A stretch of DNA of 64,000 nt from an uncultured Erwinia sp. (GTDB lineage Bacteria > Pseudomonadota > Gammaproteobacteria > Enterobacterales > Enterobacteriaceae), in contig CAMIKG010000001.1 of NCBI GenBank assembly GCA_946221915.1, positions 124,001 to 188,000 on the forward strand, read 5' to 3'. Below, one piece after another: positions 16,332 to 25,038 of this stretch (the stretch's first letter is position 1; each line of letters opens with the position of its first letter). A program made the position numbers and the translations under genes. Under the pieces are notes generated by a model that saw only the letters and a program-made list of their open reading frames with translations, had not been told where the DNA came from and searched no databases.

Positions 16332-17288
16332 TTATTTGAACAGGTCTGCAGTCACGGTCAGGTTACCACCGCTCTGATTCTGCCACTGGCGGGTCACGTT
16401 GTAGAACTTCGCACCGCGTTTAGCCGCCTGACGTGCCGCTTCATGTGATACATCGGTAGGCGAACCAAAGTGGCCGGTGAAGGTCACGGTATCAAACGGC
16501 TGCATTTGCGCCGCAGTGATATTGTTCACTTCCTGGATCTCGGTGCCGTCCGGCATTGTCACGGTATAGCGCTTACCGCTGGAAGACTGGGTTTCAAAGA
16601 AACGACCAACTTTATTGCTTGGCGTTTCAGAAGAGGCAACGCCTGGGATCTCAACGCGTTTCGCTGCTTCCCCCCCTTCCGCCAGCGCCTTACGGCCCGC
16701 CTCGGAATCCGCCGGGATCAGGTTCGGACTCTGGATCTGACGTTTCGCTGCATCGGCTTTATAGATATAGGCAGTCACATACTGGTTGCCGCCTTCACCG
16801 TTAGCATCAACCTGACGCACGATAAAGAATGAGGCAGCGCCTTTCTCTTTCGCTGCTTTGGAGATCGCATCGCTCACATCTGGCTGGCTGCGGAAGAAAC
16901 CTCTCACGGACACCGTGTCGAACGGTTCAAGGGCGTAAGCTTCCGCTTTTGGCAGCTCTTTCACGCCGTTCATGACGCGATAATGGGTGGTGGTATCTGC
17001 TGCTGGCGCATCCGCTTTATACAGATCGGCGGTAACGCGCCAGTTGCCGCCATTACCGTTGGTGTCATTGATGCCCTGCACGTAAAACGCAGCAGCACCT
17101 GCTTTATCCGCCGCTTTGGAGACTTCTTCGTTGGCTTCCCCAATGGAATTAAAACGACCGCTGACATTAATACGTTTAAATGGTTTCAGCTCGGCCGCCT
17201 TTTCCGGAGACAGTTCCTGCGCCGCGTGAGCGGTTAATGTCGTCATCGACAGCAGGGCAGTCGCCAGAATGGTGTTCTTCAGCTTCAT
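16332..17288 (-). CDS. ydgH: YdgH, exported protein with three DUF1471 (YhcN) domains
   Basis: A 318-residue exported protein. The signal peptide MKLKNTILATALLSMTTLTAHA is followed by three copies of the BhsA/McbA/YhcN-type domain at about 35-92, 115-175 and 258-318. Each begins with a phrase like FDTVSVRG/FDTVTFTG and ends with a strand like VTADLYK. Length and position upstream of pntAB match E. coli YdgH, which I recall as about 314 residues. Small single-domain relatives are periplasmic or outer-membrane stress and biofilm proteins; the role of YdgH itself is poorly defined. A strong terminator follows at 16294-16324. Confidence 0.93.
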   Translation of the reverse strand: MKLKNTILATALLSMTTLTAHAAQELSPEKAAELKPFKRINVSGRFNSIGEANEEVSKAADKAGAAAFYVQGINDTNGNGGNWRVTADLYKADAPAADTTTHYRVMNGVKELPKAEAYALEPFDTVSVRGFFRSQPDVSDAISKAAKEKGAASFFIVRQVDANGEGGNQYVTAYIYKADAAKRQIQSPNLIPADSEAGRKALAEGGEAAKRVEIPGVASSETPSNKVGRFFETQSSSGKRYTVTMPDGTEIQEVNNITAAQMQPFDTVTFTGHFGSPTDVSHEAARQAAKRGAKFYNVTRQWQNQSGGNLTVTADLFK

Positions 17289-17840
17289 AAAATAATCCTT
17301 CGCCTTACGAAAAAAAGGAGTACGAAAACGTGCTGGACTCTTGATGTGTAACAGATTAGCTCTCGATTATTGCATGTAATAATGGCCGCTGTCTCAGGCA
17401 ATTTATGCCATTTACGGTGAGGTAACACAATTGTCACAGACTGCGCGTCATTCAGGAAAATGGCCGGTCAGCCGGGCCCGTTACCACTTATGCTGGTTAA
17501 CAATATCAGTTAAATGGTTAAATCATTGTTAAATAATGGTTTTTATCGGTGACAAATAGGTTGTGAAGTGATTTCTCGTAGCAGATTATGCGTTATTTGC
17601 AGCGAAATTCAGTGGCAACATAGCGTTTTTTCCACCTGGCTCTGAATTTTAATGTGAAAGTTGCGGCGATAGCGCGTCGCGTCTGGATCGTAAGACACAT
17701 TTTCAGTAGGTTATAAACAGTTTGCAACACACCATGCTATGGTCAGTCGCACCACGGCAGGTAAAAGAAACCATTCTGTATCCTCCTCTGGCATGCCGTC
17801 ACGGCGCTGACCAGAGGGAAAACCGATGAAAGGGAATACT
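17289..17840. other. Divergent intergenic region ydgH/pntA
   Basis: About 550 bases without a gene. It must hold the divergent promoters of ydgH and pntAB. It is AT-rich in the middle (17480-17700). I could not assign promoter elements with confidence, and no repeat or conserved RNA was recognised. Close to pntA the leader carries ATGAAAGGGAATACT, whose AAAGGGAA serves as the ribosome site for the ATG at 17841. Confidence 0.5.
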
Positions 17841-19373
17841 ATGTTAATTGGAGTACCGAGAGAGCGGTTGCCCAATGAAGCGCGAGTCGCTGCCACGCCG
17901 AAAACGGTCGAGCAGCTGTTAAAACTTGGCTTCTCGGTGGTAGTCGAAAGCGGCGCAGGCAAGCTCGCCAGTTTTGATGACGCAGCGTTTGTCGACGCGG
18001 GCGCAACCATCAGCGATGAAGCCACAGTCTGGCAGTCCGATATTATCCTGAAGGTCAATGCGCCAGCGGATGAAGAGATCGAACTGACCCGTGAAGGCAG
18101 TACGCTGGTGAGCTTTATCTGGCCTGCGCAGAATCCTGAGCTGCTGGAAAAACTGGCGGCGCGCAAGGTCACCGTGCTGTCCATGGACGCGGTGCCGCGT
18201 ATCTCCCGTGCCCAGTCGCTGGATGCGCTCAGCTCGATGGCGAATATCGCGGGTTATCGCGCGATTGTTGAAGCCGCCCACGAGTTCGGTCGCTTCTTCA
18301 CCGGCCAGATCACCGCTGCAGGTAAAGTACCGCCAGCAAAAGTGATGGTGATTGGGGCTGGCGTGGCGGGTCTGGCGGCGATTGGCGCTGCAGGCAGCCT
18401 CGGCGCGATTGTGCGCGCCTTCGACACCCGCCCGGAAGTAAAAGAACAGGTGCAGAGTATGGGCGCCGAGTTCCTTGAACTGGACTTCGAAGAAGAAGCG
18501 GGCAGCGGCGACGGTTACGCCAAAGTGATGTCTGAAGCCTTTATTAAGGCCGAGATGGAACTGTTTGCCGCGCAGGCGAAAGAAGTCGATATCATCGTCA
18601 CCACCGCGCTGATCCCGGGCCGTCCGGCGCCGAAACTGATCACCCGCGAAATGGTTGAATCGATGAAGCCTGGCAGCGTGATCGTTGACCTGGCGGCGCA
18701 GACCGGTGGTAACTGTGAGCTGACCGTGGCGGATACCGTCACCGTTACCGATAACGGCGTGAAGATCATTGGTTATACCGATCTGCCAAGCCGTCTGCCA
18801 ACCCAGTCTTCTCAGCTGTATGGCACCAACCTGGTTAACCTGCTGAAACTGCTGTGCAAAGAGAAAAACGGCGAAATCACTATCGACTTCGAAGATGTGG
18901 TGGTGCGTGGCGTGACCGTTATTCTCGACGGTGAAGTCACCTGGCCAGCGCCGCCGATTCAGGTCTCTGCCGCGCCGAAAGCCGCGCAACCGCAAGTAAA
19001 AGCCGCGCCTGCTGAACCGGAAAAACCAGCGTCTCCGCTGCGCAAATATCTGCTGATCGCGCTGGCGATTGTGCTGTTCGCCTGTCTGGCGAATGTCGCT
19101 CCGGCGGAATTCCTGTCGCACTTTACCGTGTTCGCGCTCTCGTGCGTGGTGGGATATTACGTGGTGTGGAACGTCAGCCATGCGCTGCATACCCCGCTGA
19201 TGTCAGTGACGAACGCCATTTCCGGCATCATTGTGATTGGTGCGGTACTGCAGATTGGTCACGGCGGCTGGGTGACTTTCTTTGCCTTCGTCGCGGTGCT
19301 GATTGCCAGCATCAATATCTTTGGTGGTTTCACCGTAACTCAGCGCATGCTGAAAATGTTCCGTAAGAACTAA
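17841..19373 (+). CDS. pntA: NAD(P) transhydrogenase subunit alpha PntA
   Basis: The NAD(H)-binding alpha subunit of the proton-translocating transhydrogenase, which uses the proton gradient to reduce NADP+ with NADH. With MLIGVPRERLPNEARVAATP as start the product is 510 residues, the E. coli length; the five codons before it contain the ribosome site AAAGGGAA. The soluble domain has the Rossmann motif VMVIGAGVAGLAAIGAAGSLGA (about 168-190) and the loop IIGYTDLPSRLPTQSS. After a Pro/Ala-rich linker (about 375-400) come about four membrane helices (400-505). pntB starts 11 bases later. Confidence 0.98.
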   Translation: MLIGVPRERLPNEARVAATPKTVEQLLKLGFSVVVESGAGKLASFDDAAFVDAGATISDEATVWQSDIILKVNAPADEEIELTREGSTLVSFIWPAQNPELLEKLAARKVTVLSMDAVPRISRAQSLDALSSMANIAGYRAIVEAAHEFGRFFTGQITAAGKVPPAKVMVIGAGVAGLAAIGAAGSLGAIVRAFDTRPEVKEQVQSMGAEFLELDFEEEAGSGDGYAKVMSEAFIKAEMELFAAQAKEVDIIVTTALIPGRPAPKLITREMVESMKPGSVIVDLAAQTGGNCELTVADTVTVTDNGVKIIGYTDLPSRLPTQSSQLYGTNLVNLLKLLCKEKNGEITIDFEDVVVRGVTVILDGEVTWPAPPIQVSAAPKAAQPQVKAAPAEPEKPASPLRKYLLIALAIVLFACLANVAPAEFLSHFTVFALSCVVGYYVVWNVSHALHTPLMSVTNAISGIIVIGAVLQIGHGGWVTFFAFVAVLIASINIFGGFTVTQRMLKMFRKN

Positions 19374-19384
19374 GGGCGAACAAT

Positions 19385-20779
19385 ATGTCTGGCGGATTAG
19401 TGACTGCAGCATACATTGTTGCCGCAATTCTGTTTATTTTCAGCCTTGCCGGTCTCTCCAAACACGAGACCTCGAAGCAGGGTAATCTGTTTGGTATGAG
19501 CGGTATGGCGATCGCGCTGATCGCCACTATCTTTGGCCCGGATTCCGGTAATGTGGTGTGGATCCTGCTGGCGATGGTGATTGGCGGCGCGATTGGCGTG
19601 CGTCTGGCGCAGAAAGTCGAAATGACCGAAATGCCGGAGCTGGTGGCGATCCTGCACAGTTTCGTCGGTCTGGCGGCGGTGCTGGTTGGTTTTAACAGCT
19701 ACATCGACCACGCGCCAGGTCTGGAGCCGGTGATGGAGAATATCCATCTGACTGAAGTGTTCCTCGGCATCTTTATCGGTGCGGTGACCTTTACCGGTTC
19801 GGTGGTGGCGTTTGGCAAACTGCGTGGCAAGATTTCTTCCCGTCCGCTGATGCTGCCGCATCGCCACAAGCTTAACCTGGCGGCGCTGGTGGTGTCATTC
19901 CTGCTGCTGGTGGCGTTTGTGCGTACCGAAAGCGTGGGCGTACAGGTACTGGCGCTGCTGCTGATGACTATTATCGCGCTGGCATTTGGCTGGCACCTGG
20001 TGGCGTCGATTGGTGGCGCAGACATGCCAGTGGTGGTGTCAATGCTGAACTCCTACTCCGGCTGGGCGGCCGCGGCCGCGGGCTTTATGCTGAGCAACGA
20101 CCTGCTGATCGTCACCGGCGCGCTGGTGGGTTCTTCGGGCGCCATCCTTTCTTACATCATGTGTAAGGCGATGAACCGCTCGTTTATCAGCGTGATTGCC
20201 GGTGGTTTCGGTACTGACAGCAGCTCGACCGGTGAAACGGAAGAGGCGGGCGAGCACCGTGAAATCAGTGCCGAAGAGACGGCGGAACTGCTGAAAAACT
20301 CCACCTCGGTGATCATCACCCCGGGCTATGGTATGGCAGTGGCGCAGGCGCAATATCCGGTAGCGGAAATCACCGAGAAACTGCGCGCACGCGGCATCAA
20401 AGTGCGTTTTGGTATTCACCCGGTCGCGGGTCGTCTGCCAGGCCATATGAACGTCCTGCTGGCGGAAGCGCGCGTGCCGTATGACGTGGTGCTGGAAATG
20501 GATGAAATCAACGACGATTTCTCTGATACCGATACCGTTCTGGTGATTGGCGCCAACGACACCGTTAACCCGGCGGCGCAGGAAGATCCGCGCAGTCCTA
20601 TCGCTGGTATGCCAGTGCTGGAAGTCTGGAAAGCCAGCAATGTGGTGGTCTTTAAGCGTTCAATGAATACCGGCTACGCTGGTGTGCAGAACCCGCTGTT
20701 CTTCAAAGAGAACACTCAGATGCTGTTTGGCGATGCGAAAGAGAGTGTGGAAGCCATTCTGCGCGCGCTGAGCAAATAA
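19385..20779 (+). CDS. pntB: NAD(P) transhydrogenase subunit beta PntB
   Basis: The beta subunit, 464 residues (E. coli 462). The N-terminal half consists of about nine membrane helices from MSGGLVTAAYIVAAILFIFS to about residue 260 and forms the proton channel with the PntA helices. The C-terminal NADP(H)-binding domain contains VIITPGYGMAVAQAQY, FGIHPVAGRLPGHMNVLLAE and VIGANDTVNP, characteristic of dIII. It follows pntA by 11 bases in one operon and is followed by a strong terminator. Confidence 0.98.
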   Translation: MSGGLVTAAYIVAAILFIFSLAGLSKHETSKQGNLFGMSGMAIALIATIFGPDSGNVVWILLAMVIGGAIGVRLAQKVEMTEMPELVAILHSFVGLAAVLVGFNSYIDHAPGLEPVMENIHLTEVFLGIFIGAVTFTGSVVAFGKLRGKISSRPLMLPHRHKLNLAALVVSFLLLVAFVRTESVGVQVLALLLMTIIALAFGWHLVASIGGADMPVVVSMLNSYSGWAAAAAGFMLSNDLLIVTGALVGSSGAILSYIMCKAMNRSFISVIAGGFGTDSSSTGETEEAGEHREISAEETAELLKNSTSVIITPGYGMAVAQAQYPVAEITEKLRARGIKVRFGIHPVAGRLPGHMNVLLAEARVPYDVVLEMDEINDDFSDTDTVLVIGANDTVNPAAQEDPRSPIAGMPVLEVWKASNVVVFKRSMNTGYAGVQNPLFFKENTQMLFGDAKESVEAILRALSK

Positions 20780-20801
20780 GTTCTCTTCCGATTGCTGCGA
20801 A

Positions 20802-20828
20802 CAAGTCCGGCCTTGCGCCGGACTTTTT
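20802..20828 (+). terminator. Rho-independent terminator of pntAB
   Basis: The 8-bp stem AGTCCGGC/GCCGGACT with a five-base loop is followed by TTTTTTA. It lies 22 bases after the pntB stop codon. Confidence 0.95.
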
Positions 20829-20834
20829 TATCTG

Positions 20835-22151
20835 TCAATAATCTTGCCGCGCTGGCGGTGATGCCGCTATCGCTTCACTCACCTCCGCTGCCCGCAGTTG
20901 CGGCAAATCTTCAGGCAACAATTTCTCTCCATCCGTTCGTGTGCTGATCGGCGATAATGCTGAGATCAGTTCCTCCTCATCAATGTCTGTGCTGAGCGGC
21001 GATAGCGTATAGCGCAGTTCATCTTGATCAGTGTCTGCACTGAGTGGAGAGAGCGTGTCTATCCGTTCGCAAAAATCCAGCAACGAGCGGGATGGCGAGA
21101 CCGCTTCATCCTGCCTGCCCCAAAGCGCGGCCAGCGCCGGGGAGAAAAGCGATGCCTTATCTGCGTCATCAGGCGGAAAACAGGCTGGTGAAGGGGAACG
21201 CGATACGGCACCGTAGTGCTGCTGGTAGGGCGAGGGCATCGCCGCCACCTCGCTAAGATCCGCCAGGGAGAGGGCGGGAGAGGCTGGTGCAGACGGGCAC
21301 AGCCCTGAGTCGTCACAGGCAGACGCTGGCGACGGTGGCTTTTCGCTGATACGCAATGCAGCGCGCGCGGCGCAAAACCGGTTCGCTATGGTTTTCAGGG
21401 CAAGATTGGGCATATCCTGCAGAAATTGCTGGGCAATAAAGAACTCCTGAGCCGTAAGATTTTGCAGGCAATCGCGCTGTTGCAGCAGAAAGGCGAGTTT
21501 ATTGCTGGCGGTTTTTCCTTCTGCCTGACTCCAGCGATTGATCACCAGTGCGAGAGCCTCTGGCCTTGCTGTGGTGTTAGAGAGATAAAACAGATTGGCG
21601 ATCGATCTCTGGCTCATATGCGGACCATCAGGCAGCGATGTCAGTATCGCGCCAAGCCAGTCCCCGGACAGCGCCGTTGGGCGATCTGCTCTGCACAATA
21701 ACTCAATGACCCTGGCCGCTGGCGTATCGCCCTGTGCCTGTGACCAGCTGTTAATGACCCATGCTGTCATGGCTGCATGGGTCATGCTGGCTGATGCCCG
21801 GCAGGTTGCCGTGCTGCCCGCAGGCGGTTCGGGCAAAGGCCGCCCGACAGGGGGGGATGTGGCCGGAAACGTACTGCCTGACGGAGTGACAGTGACTGGC
21901 CGTGACCTTAACCCGGACGTGGCATTGACCCCTGCTGGCCGCTGCGACTTATGCATCCTGAATGCTCTCAGTACCGACGTCAAAGACGGGGCAGTGGTTG
22001 TCGTCTCAGGACGTGGTGTTATTGCGGGAGCAGAGGTTAACGTCAGCTGGGTGTTATGTGCCGCAATGATGCTCAGTGACGAAGGGGGGCTGATCGCCGG
22101 ATACCAGCCAGGATAGGTTGTTGATGCAGGCACAATAGTGGTATCTGACAT
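20835..22151 (-). CDS. Orphan Ser/Pro/Ala-rich protein with internal repeats
   Basis: A 438-residue protein I do not recognise. MSDTTIVPAS is taken as the start because GAGAGG lies eight bases upstream; seven earlier codons lack a site. Residues 1-110 are Thr/Pro/Ser-rich and low in complexity. The middle has two diverged helical modules, AWVINSWSQAQGDTPAARV and ALVINRWSQAEGKTASNKL, followed by a conserved-looking segment LTAQEFFIAQQFLQDMPNLALKTIANRFC. The C-terminal part is Ser/Pro-rich and ends in three acidic tandem repeats of the type LSPLSTDIDEEEL. There is no signal peptide or membrane helix. Its 3' end lies next to the pntAB terminator. The architecture resembles lineage-specific or effector-like proteins, but no function can be stated. 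Confidence 0.7.
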   Translation of the reverse strand: MSDTTIVPASTTYPGWYPAISPPSSLSIIAAHNTQLTLTSAPAITPRPETTTTAPSLTSVLRAFRMHKSQRPAGVNATSGLRSRPVTVTPSGSTFPATSPPVGRPLPEPPAGSTATCRASASMTHAAMTAWVINSWSQAQGDTPAARVIELLCRADRPTALSGDWLGAILTSLPDGPHMSQRSIANLFYLSNTTARPEALALVINRWSQAEGKTASNKLAFLLQQRDCLQNLTAQEFFIAQQFLQDMPNLALKTIANRFCAARAALRISEKPPSPASACDDSGLCPSAPASPALSLADLSEVAAMPSPYQQHYGAVSRSPSPACFPPDDADKASLFSPALAALWGRQDEAVSPSRSLLDFCERIDTLSPLSADTDQDELRYTLSPLSTDIDEEELISALSPISTRTDGEKLLPEDLPQLRAAEVSEAIAASPPARQDY

Positions 22152-22233
22152 ATTATTTGCCTCTCTGTCCATGAAAGGTGTGAAGAGTATTCAGTGTCTT
22201 AACGGCAGATAGCAGAATCAATAGCCCGGACCT

Positions 22234-22266
22234 GCCGTTCAGGACTTATCCCGTGTCCTGAACGGC
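22234..22266. other. Perfect 12-bp hairpin between uspE and the orphan gene
   Basis: GCCGTTCAGGAC (22234-22245) pairs with GTCCTGAACGGC (22255-22266) across nine bases. There is no T-tract on either strand. It lies downstream of uspE and upstream of the orphan gene, both on the minus strand, so it may stabilise or end the uspE transcript. Confidence 0.55.
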
Positions 22267-22314
22267 CGCACGCTAAACAGCGCACCGCGTCAGTGGGCAA
22301 CCTGCCGTTTCTAC

Positions 22315-23265
22315 TTAATCATCCTCGTCATCATCTGGCTCAATACCGCTGGTGAAACCATCTGGTTTGATCACCAGCAGGTCGCAGCGCAGATGATCAA
22401 TGACCTGTTCCGCGGTATTGCCCAGGAAGGCGGCGGAAATCCCGGTGCGGCCAATGGTGCCCAGTACCACAATCCCGGCATCAAGGTGTTGCGCCAGCTC
22501 CGGGATAACTTCTTCCGGCAAACCTTTTTCGACATGGGTCAGCTTTTCATCCATGGCAAATTTCTGCCGCAGCGCCTTCATGGCGACCAGATGCTGGCCG
22601 CGGATAGCGTCGTTGTACACGCTGGGGTCGAAATCCGGTAATTCAATCGCGATATTGATCGGCGTGACAGGATATGCGCCGACAAGATGCACTTCAGTCT
22701 GGTTAACCATCTCCGCCAGTTCAAGCGTCTCGCGGATCAGTTTCTGATTGAGATGGTCGTGATGTGGTTCCTCGCTGGCGAGGTTGACGGCCACCAGCGC
22801 TTTACCGCCTTCCGGCCATGGCTGATCTTTTACCATCCATACCGGGCAGGGGCATTTACGCAGCAGATGCCAGTCGGTGGGGGTGAAGATCACCGCTTCC
22901 AGCCGGTCATGCTGATGTGCCATTTTCAGTACCAGGTCGTGCTTCGCGCTGACCACTTCCTGAATAATGGCTTCGAACGGGCGGTTATGCCACACCACCT
23001 TGATTTCGATATCGATACCCGCGTCTAAATAGGCGTGTGCCTGTTGCCGGATCCATTCGGTACGCTGGCTGATCACCCCTTTACGCATGCTGGTGCGTTC
23101 ATCAGGCGACAGCAGGGTGGTCATCTCGTACGAAAAGTCATAGATAGGCAGGAAAGCTTTGATTTTTCCGCCGATGCGCTGATTGAGATAGACCGCCCGA
23201 CGAAGCGCAGGCTGGTCATCCTGTTGAGGATCGATCGCCACAAGGATGTTTTGATACTTAACCAT
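22315..23265 (-). CDS. uspE: Universal stress protein E (UspE)
   Basis: A 316-residue cytoplasmic protein with two tandem Usp domains (about 4-150 and 160-305), the same length as E. coli UspE. The start MVKYQNILVAIDP has GGAG seven bases upstream; six more codons precede it in frame. The second domain carries GTIGRTGISAAFLGNTAEQV followed by DLLVI, the typical Usp ending, and the C-terminus is acidic (PDDDEDD). In E. coli UspE contributes to stress resistance, motility and adhesion. It lies 127 bases after fnr on the same strand, an arrangement shared by many enterics. Confidence 0.97.
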   Translation of the reverse strand: MVKYQNILVAIDPQQDDQPALRRAVYLNQRIGGKIKAFLPIYDFSYEMTTLLSPDERTSMRKGVISQRTEWIRQQAHAYLDAGIDIEIKVVWHNRPFEAIIQEVVSAKHDLVLKMAHQHDRLEAVIFTPTDWHLLRKCPCPVWMVKDQPWPEGGKALVAVNLASEEPHHDHLNQKLIRETLELAEMVNQTEVHLVGAYPVTPINIAIELPDFDPSVYNDAIRGQHLVAMKALRQKFAMDEKLTHVEKGLPEEVIPELAQHLDAGIVVLGTIGRTGISAAFLGNTAEQVIDHLRCDLLVIKPDGFTSGIEPDDDEDD

Positions 23266-23392
23266 ACTGAGTTCTCCATACACGACGAGGTGTCAGGATA
23301 AAGATAGCCCAATAGCGGTCAGGGAAGAAGGGAAAAAGTTGTTGCCGGATCAATAAAATAACAATTATTAACCCGGCGAAGCGTCAGCCGTC

Positions 23393-24136
23393 TCAGTGAC
23401 TGTGCCCGGCCAGTTCGGCGAGGGTATCGTGGTTCTCAATGGTAATATATTTGCCTTTAACCGCCAGCATGCCGCTTTTCTGGAAACGGCCCAGCAAACG
23501 ACTAATAGTTTCAACGGTTAAACCGAGATAGTTGCCGATATCACCGCGAGTCATGGTCAGGCGGAATTCGCGCTGCGAGAAACCCCGTTGTCCAAAACGA
23601 CGGGAAAGATTCCAGATAAACGCCGCCAGACGCTCTTCGGCATTCTTCTTGGACAGCAGCAGGATCATGTCCTGGTCGCCTTTGATTTCACCGCTCATCA
23701 GGCGCATCATCTGCTGGCGCAGGCTGGGCATTTTACCGGAGAGATCGTCGAGGGTTTCAAACGGGATTTCGCATACCATTGCGGTTTCCAGCGCCTGAGC
23801 AAAACTGGGATGGTGGGCGGAACTGATAGCGTCAAAGCCGACTAAATCACCGGCCAGGTGGAAGCCGGTGATCTGCTCATCACCCTGTTCGGTGATGGTG
23901 TAGCTTTTGATGGTGCCGGAGCGGATGGCGTACAGCGATTTCAGCTCATCACCCGCTTTGAACAGTGTTTGTCCTTTCTGAATCGGTTTTTTGCGTTCAA
24001 TAATATTGTCTAGCTGATCCAGTTCGTGTTCATTTAAAGTGAACGGAATACACAGCTGGCTAATGCTGCAATCCTGACAATGAATCGCACAACCGCCAGA
24101 CTGAATGCGACGAATAACGCGTTTTTCTGGGATCAT
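23393..24136 (-). CDS. fnr: Oxygen-sensing transcription factor FNR
   Basis: The 247-residue global regulator of the aerobic/anaerobic switch, nearly identical to E. coli FNR. The [4Fe-4S] ligands are present: Cys20, Cys23 and Cys29 in HCQDCSISQLC, and Cys122 in MVCEIPF. The cAMP-type sensor fold is followed by the dimer helix and the helix-turn-helix TRGDIGNYLGLTVETISRLLGRF. In oxygen the cluster is lost and DNA binding stops. A candidate FNR site at 24158-24171 lies 22 bases before the start codon, which suggests autoregulation as in E. coli. It is divergent from smrA. Confidence 0.98.
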   Translation of the reverse strand: MIPEKRVIRRIQSGGCAIHCQDCSISQLCIPFTLNEHELDQLDNIIERKKPIQKGQTLFKAGDELKSLYAIRSGTIKSYTITEQGDEQITGFHLAGDLVGFDAISSAHHPSFAQALETAMVCEIPFETLDDLSGKMPSLRQQMMRLMSGEIKGDQDMILLLSKKNAEERLAAFIWNLSRRFGQRGFSQREFRLTMTRGDIGNYLGLTVETISRLLGRFQKSGMLAVKGKYITIENHDTLAELAGHSH

Positions 24137-24157
24137 AATTTTACGCTCAGAGGATAA

Positions 24158-24171
24158 TTGACTGTGGTCAA
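24158..24171. promoter_or_regulatory. Probable FNR box in the fnr leader
   Basis: TTGACTGTGGTCAA is a perfect dyad that matches the FNR consensus TTGAT-N4-ATCAA except for one symmetric change in each half. It lies 22-35 bases upstream of the fnr start and within the divergent gap to smrA. Confidence 0.6.
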
Positions 24172-24308
24172 TTTTAACATTTTTCGGTTACAGAAAGAAA
24201 CTCATCTGAGCAGTTTTGGGCACATTAAGATCAGGGTTGTTGTATAACAAACAACCTGATTACATCAATAATCGTCATGTAAGTTGCCGCTGGCCTTAAG
24301 GAGTGACC

Positions 24309-24872
24309 ATGAACCCTGACGAAAATGATCTGTTTAAACACGCCATGGAAGACGTCACACCGCTAAAAAGCAACAATAATGTCATCTGGCTTAAGCCCTC
24401 TGCGGACACTAAAGTCACGCAGAAAATGCCAGAAAAAGCGGAAAATTTTCTTATAGATGGTTTTATTGACGTTCTGCCGCTGGCAACTCCGCTGGAGTTT
24501 AAAGCGGAAGGTATTCAGCAGGGCGTACTGGACAAGCTGCGTCAGGGCAAGTATCAGCTGGACGCCAGCCTGAGCCTGCTGCGTCAGCCGGTGGCGGAGT
24601 GTCGCCGCGCGCTGTTTGATTTTATGCTGCAGGCGCGCCGGGATAATCTGCGCAATTTGCTGATTATTCATGGTAAAGGGCGTGATGACCGCGCCCATGC
24701 CAATATCGTGCGCAGTTACCTGGCGCGCTGGCTGCAGCAGTTTGATGAGGTGCAGACGTTCTGCGTCGCCCAGCCGTACCACGGCGGCAGCGGGGCGCTG
24801 TATGTCGGCCTGCGAAAAACTGAGCAGGCGCGGCTGGATAACCGCGAGAAACATGCTAAACGCAGCCGCTGA
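24309..24872 (+). CDS. smrA: Smr-domain DNA endonuclease SmrA
   Basis: A 187-residue protein, the same length as E. coli SmrA (YdaL). The Smr domain of MutS2 type occupies about residues 90-175 and contains LDASLSLLRQPVAECR (helix with the LDLHG-equivalent region) and the signature LLIIHGKGRDD. The C-terminus EKHAKRSR matches E. coli. Start MNPDENDLF is chosen because AAGGAG lies six to seven bases upstream; the frame also has a GTG two codons earlier. In E. coli SmrA is reported as a DNA-nicking endonuclease. It is divergent from fnr. A CCAGCGG/CCGCTGG hairpin follows (24887-24920). Confidence 0.94.
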   Translation: MNPDENDLFKHAMEDVTPLKSNNNVIWLKPSADTKVTQKMPEKAENFLIDGFIDVLPLATPLEFKAEGIQQGVLDKLRQGKYQLDASLSLLRQPVAECRRALFDFMLQARRDNLRNLLIIHGKGRDDRAHANIVRSYLARWLQQFDEVQTFCVAQPYHGGSGALYVGLRKTEQARLDNREKHAKRSR

Positions 24873-25038
24873 TCGTCTCTGCATCGCCAGCGGCGTATCG
24901 CAAGCGCGATTAACCGCTGGCCTCCCTTGTTAGATGAGTCCGCAGATGCTGGCCCCCCTGAAGCGCCCAGGCGCGCTGTCACAATTCTGTCTTGAAGCTT
25001 GCCTATGCTGACTCATCGCTTATTCAATGAGGATCATC

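Noticed and set aside
17919..19190. 423-codon frame antisense to pntA
   Set aside because: Rich in His, Arg and Gln as expected for the reverse of a GC-rich gene; pntA on the other strand is certain.
24886..24921. Terminator of smrA
   Set aside because: CCAGCGG/CCGCTGG forms a stem but with a long loop and no T-tract.
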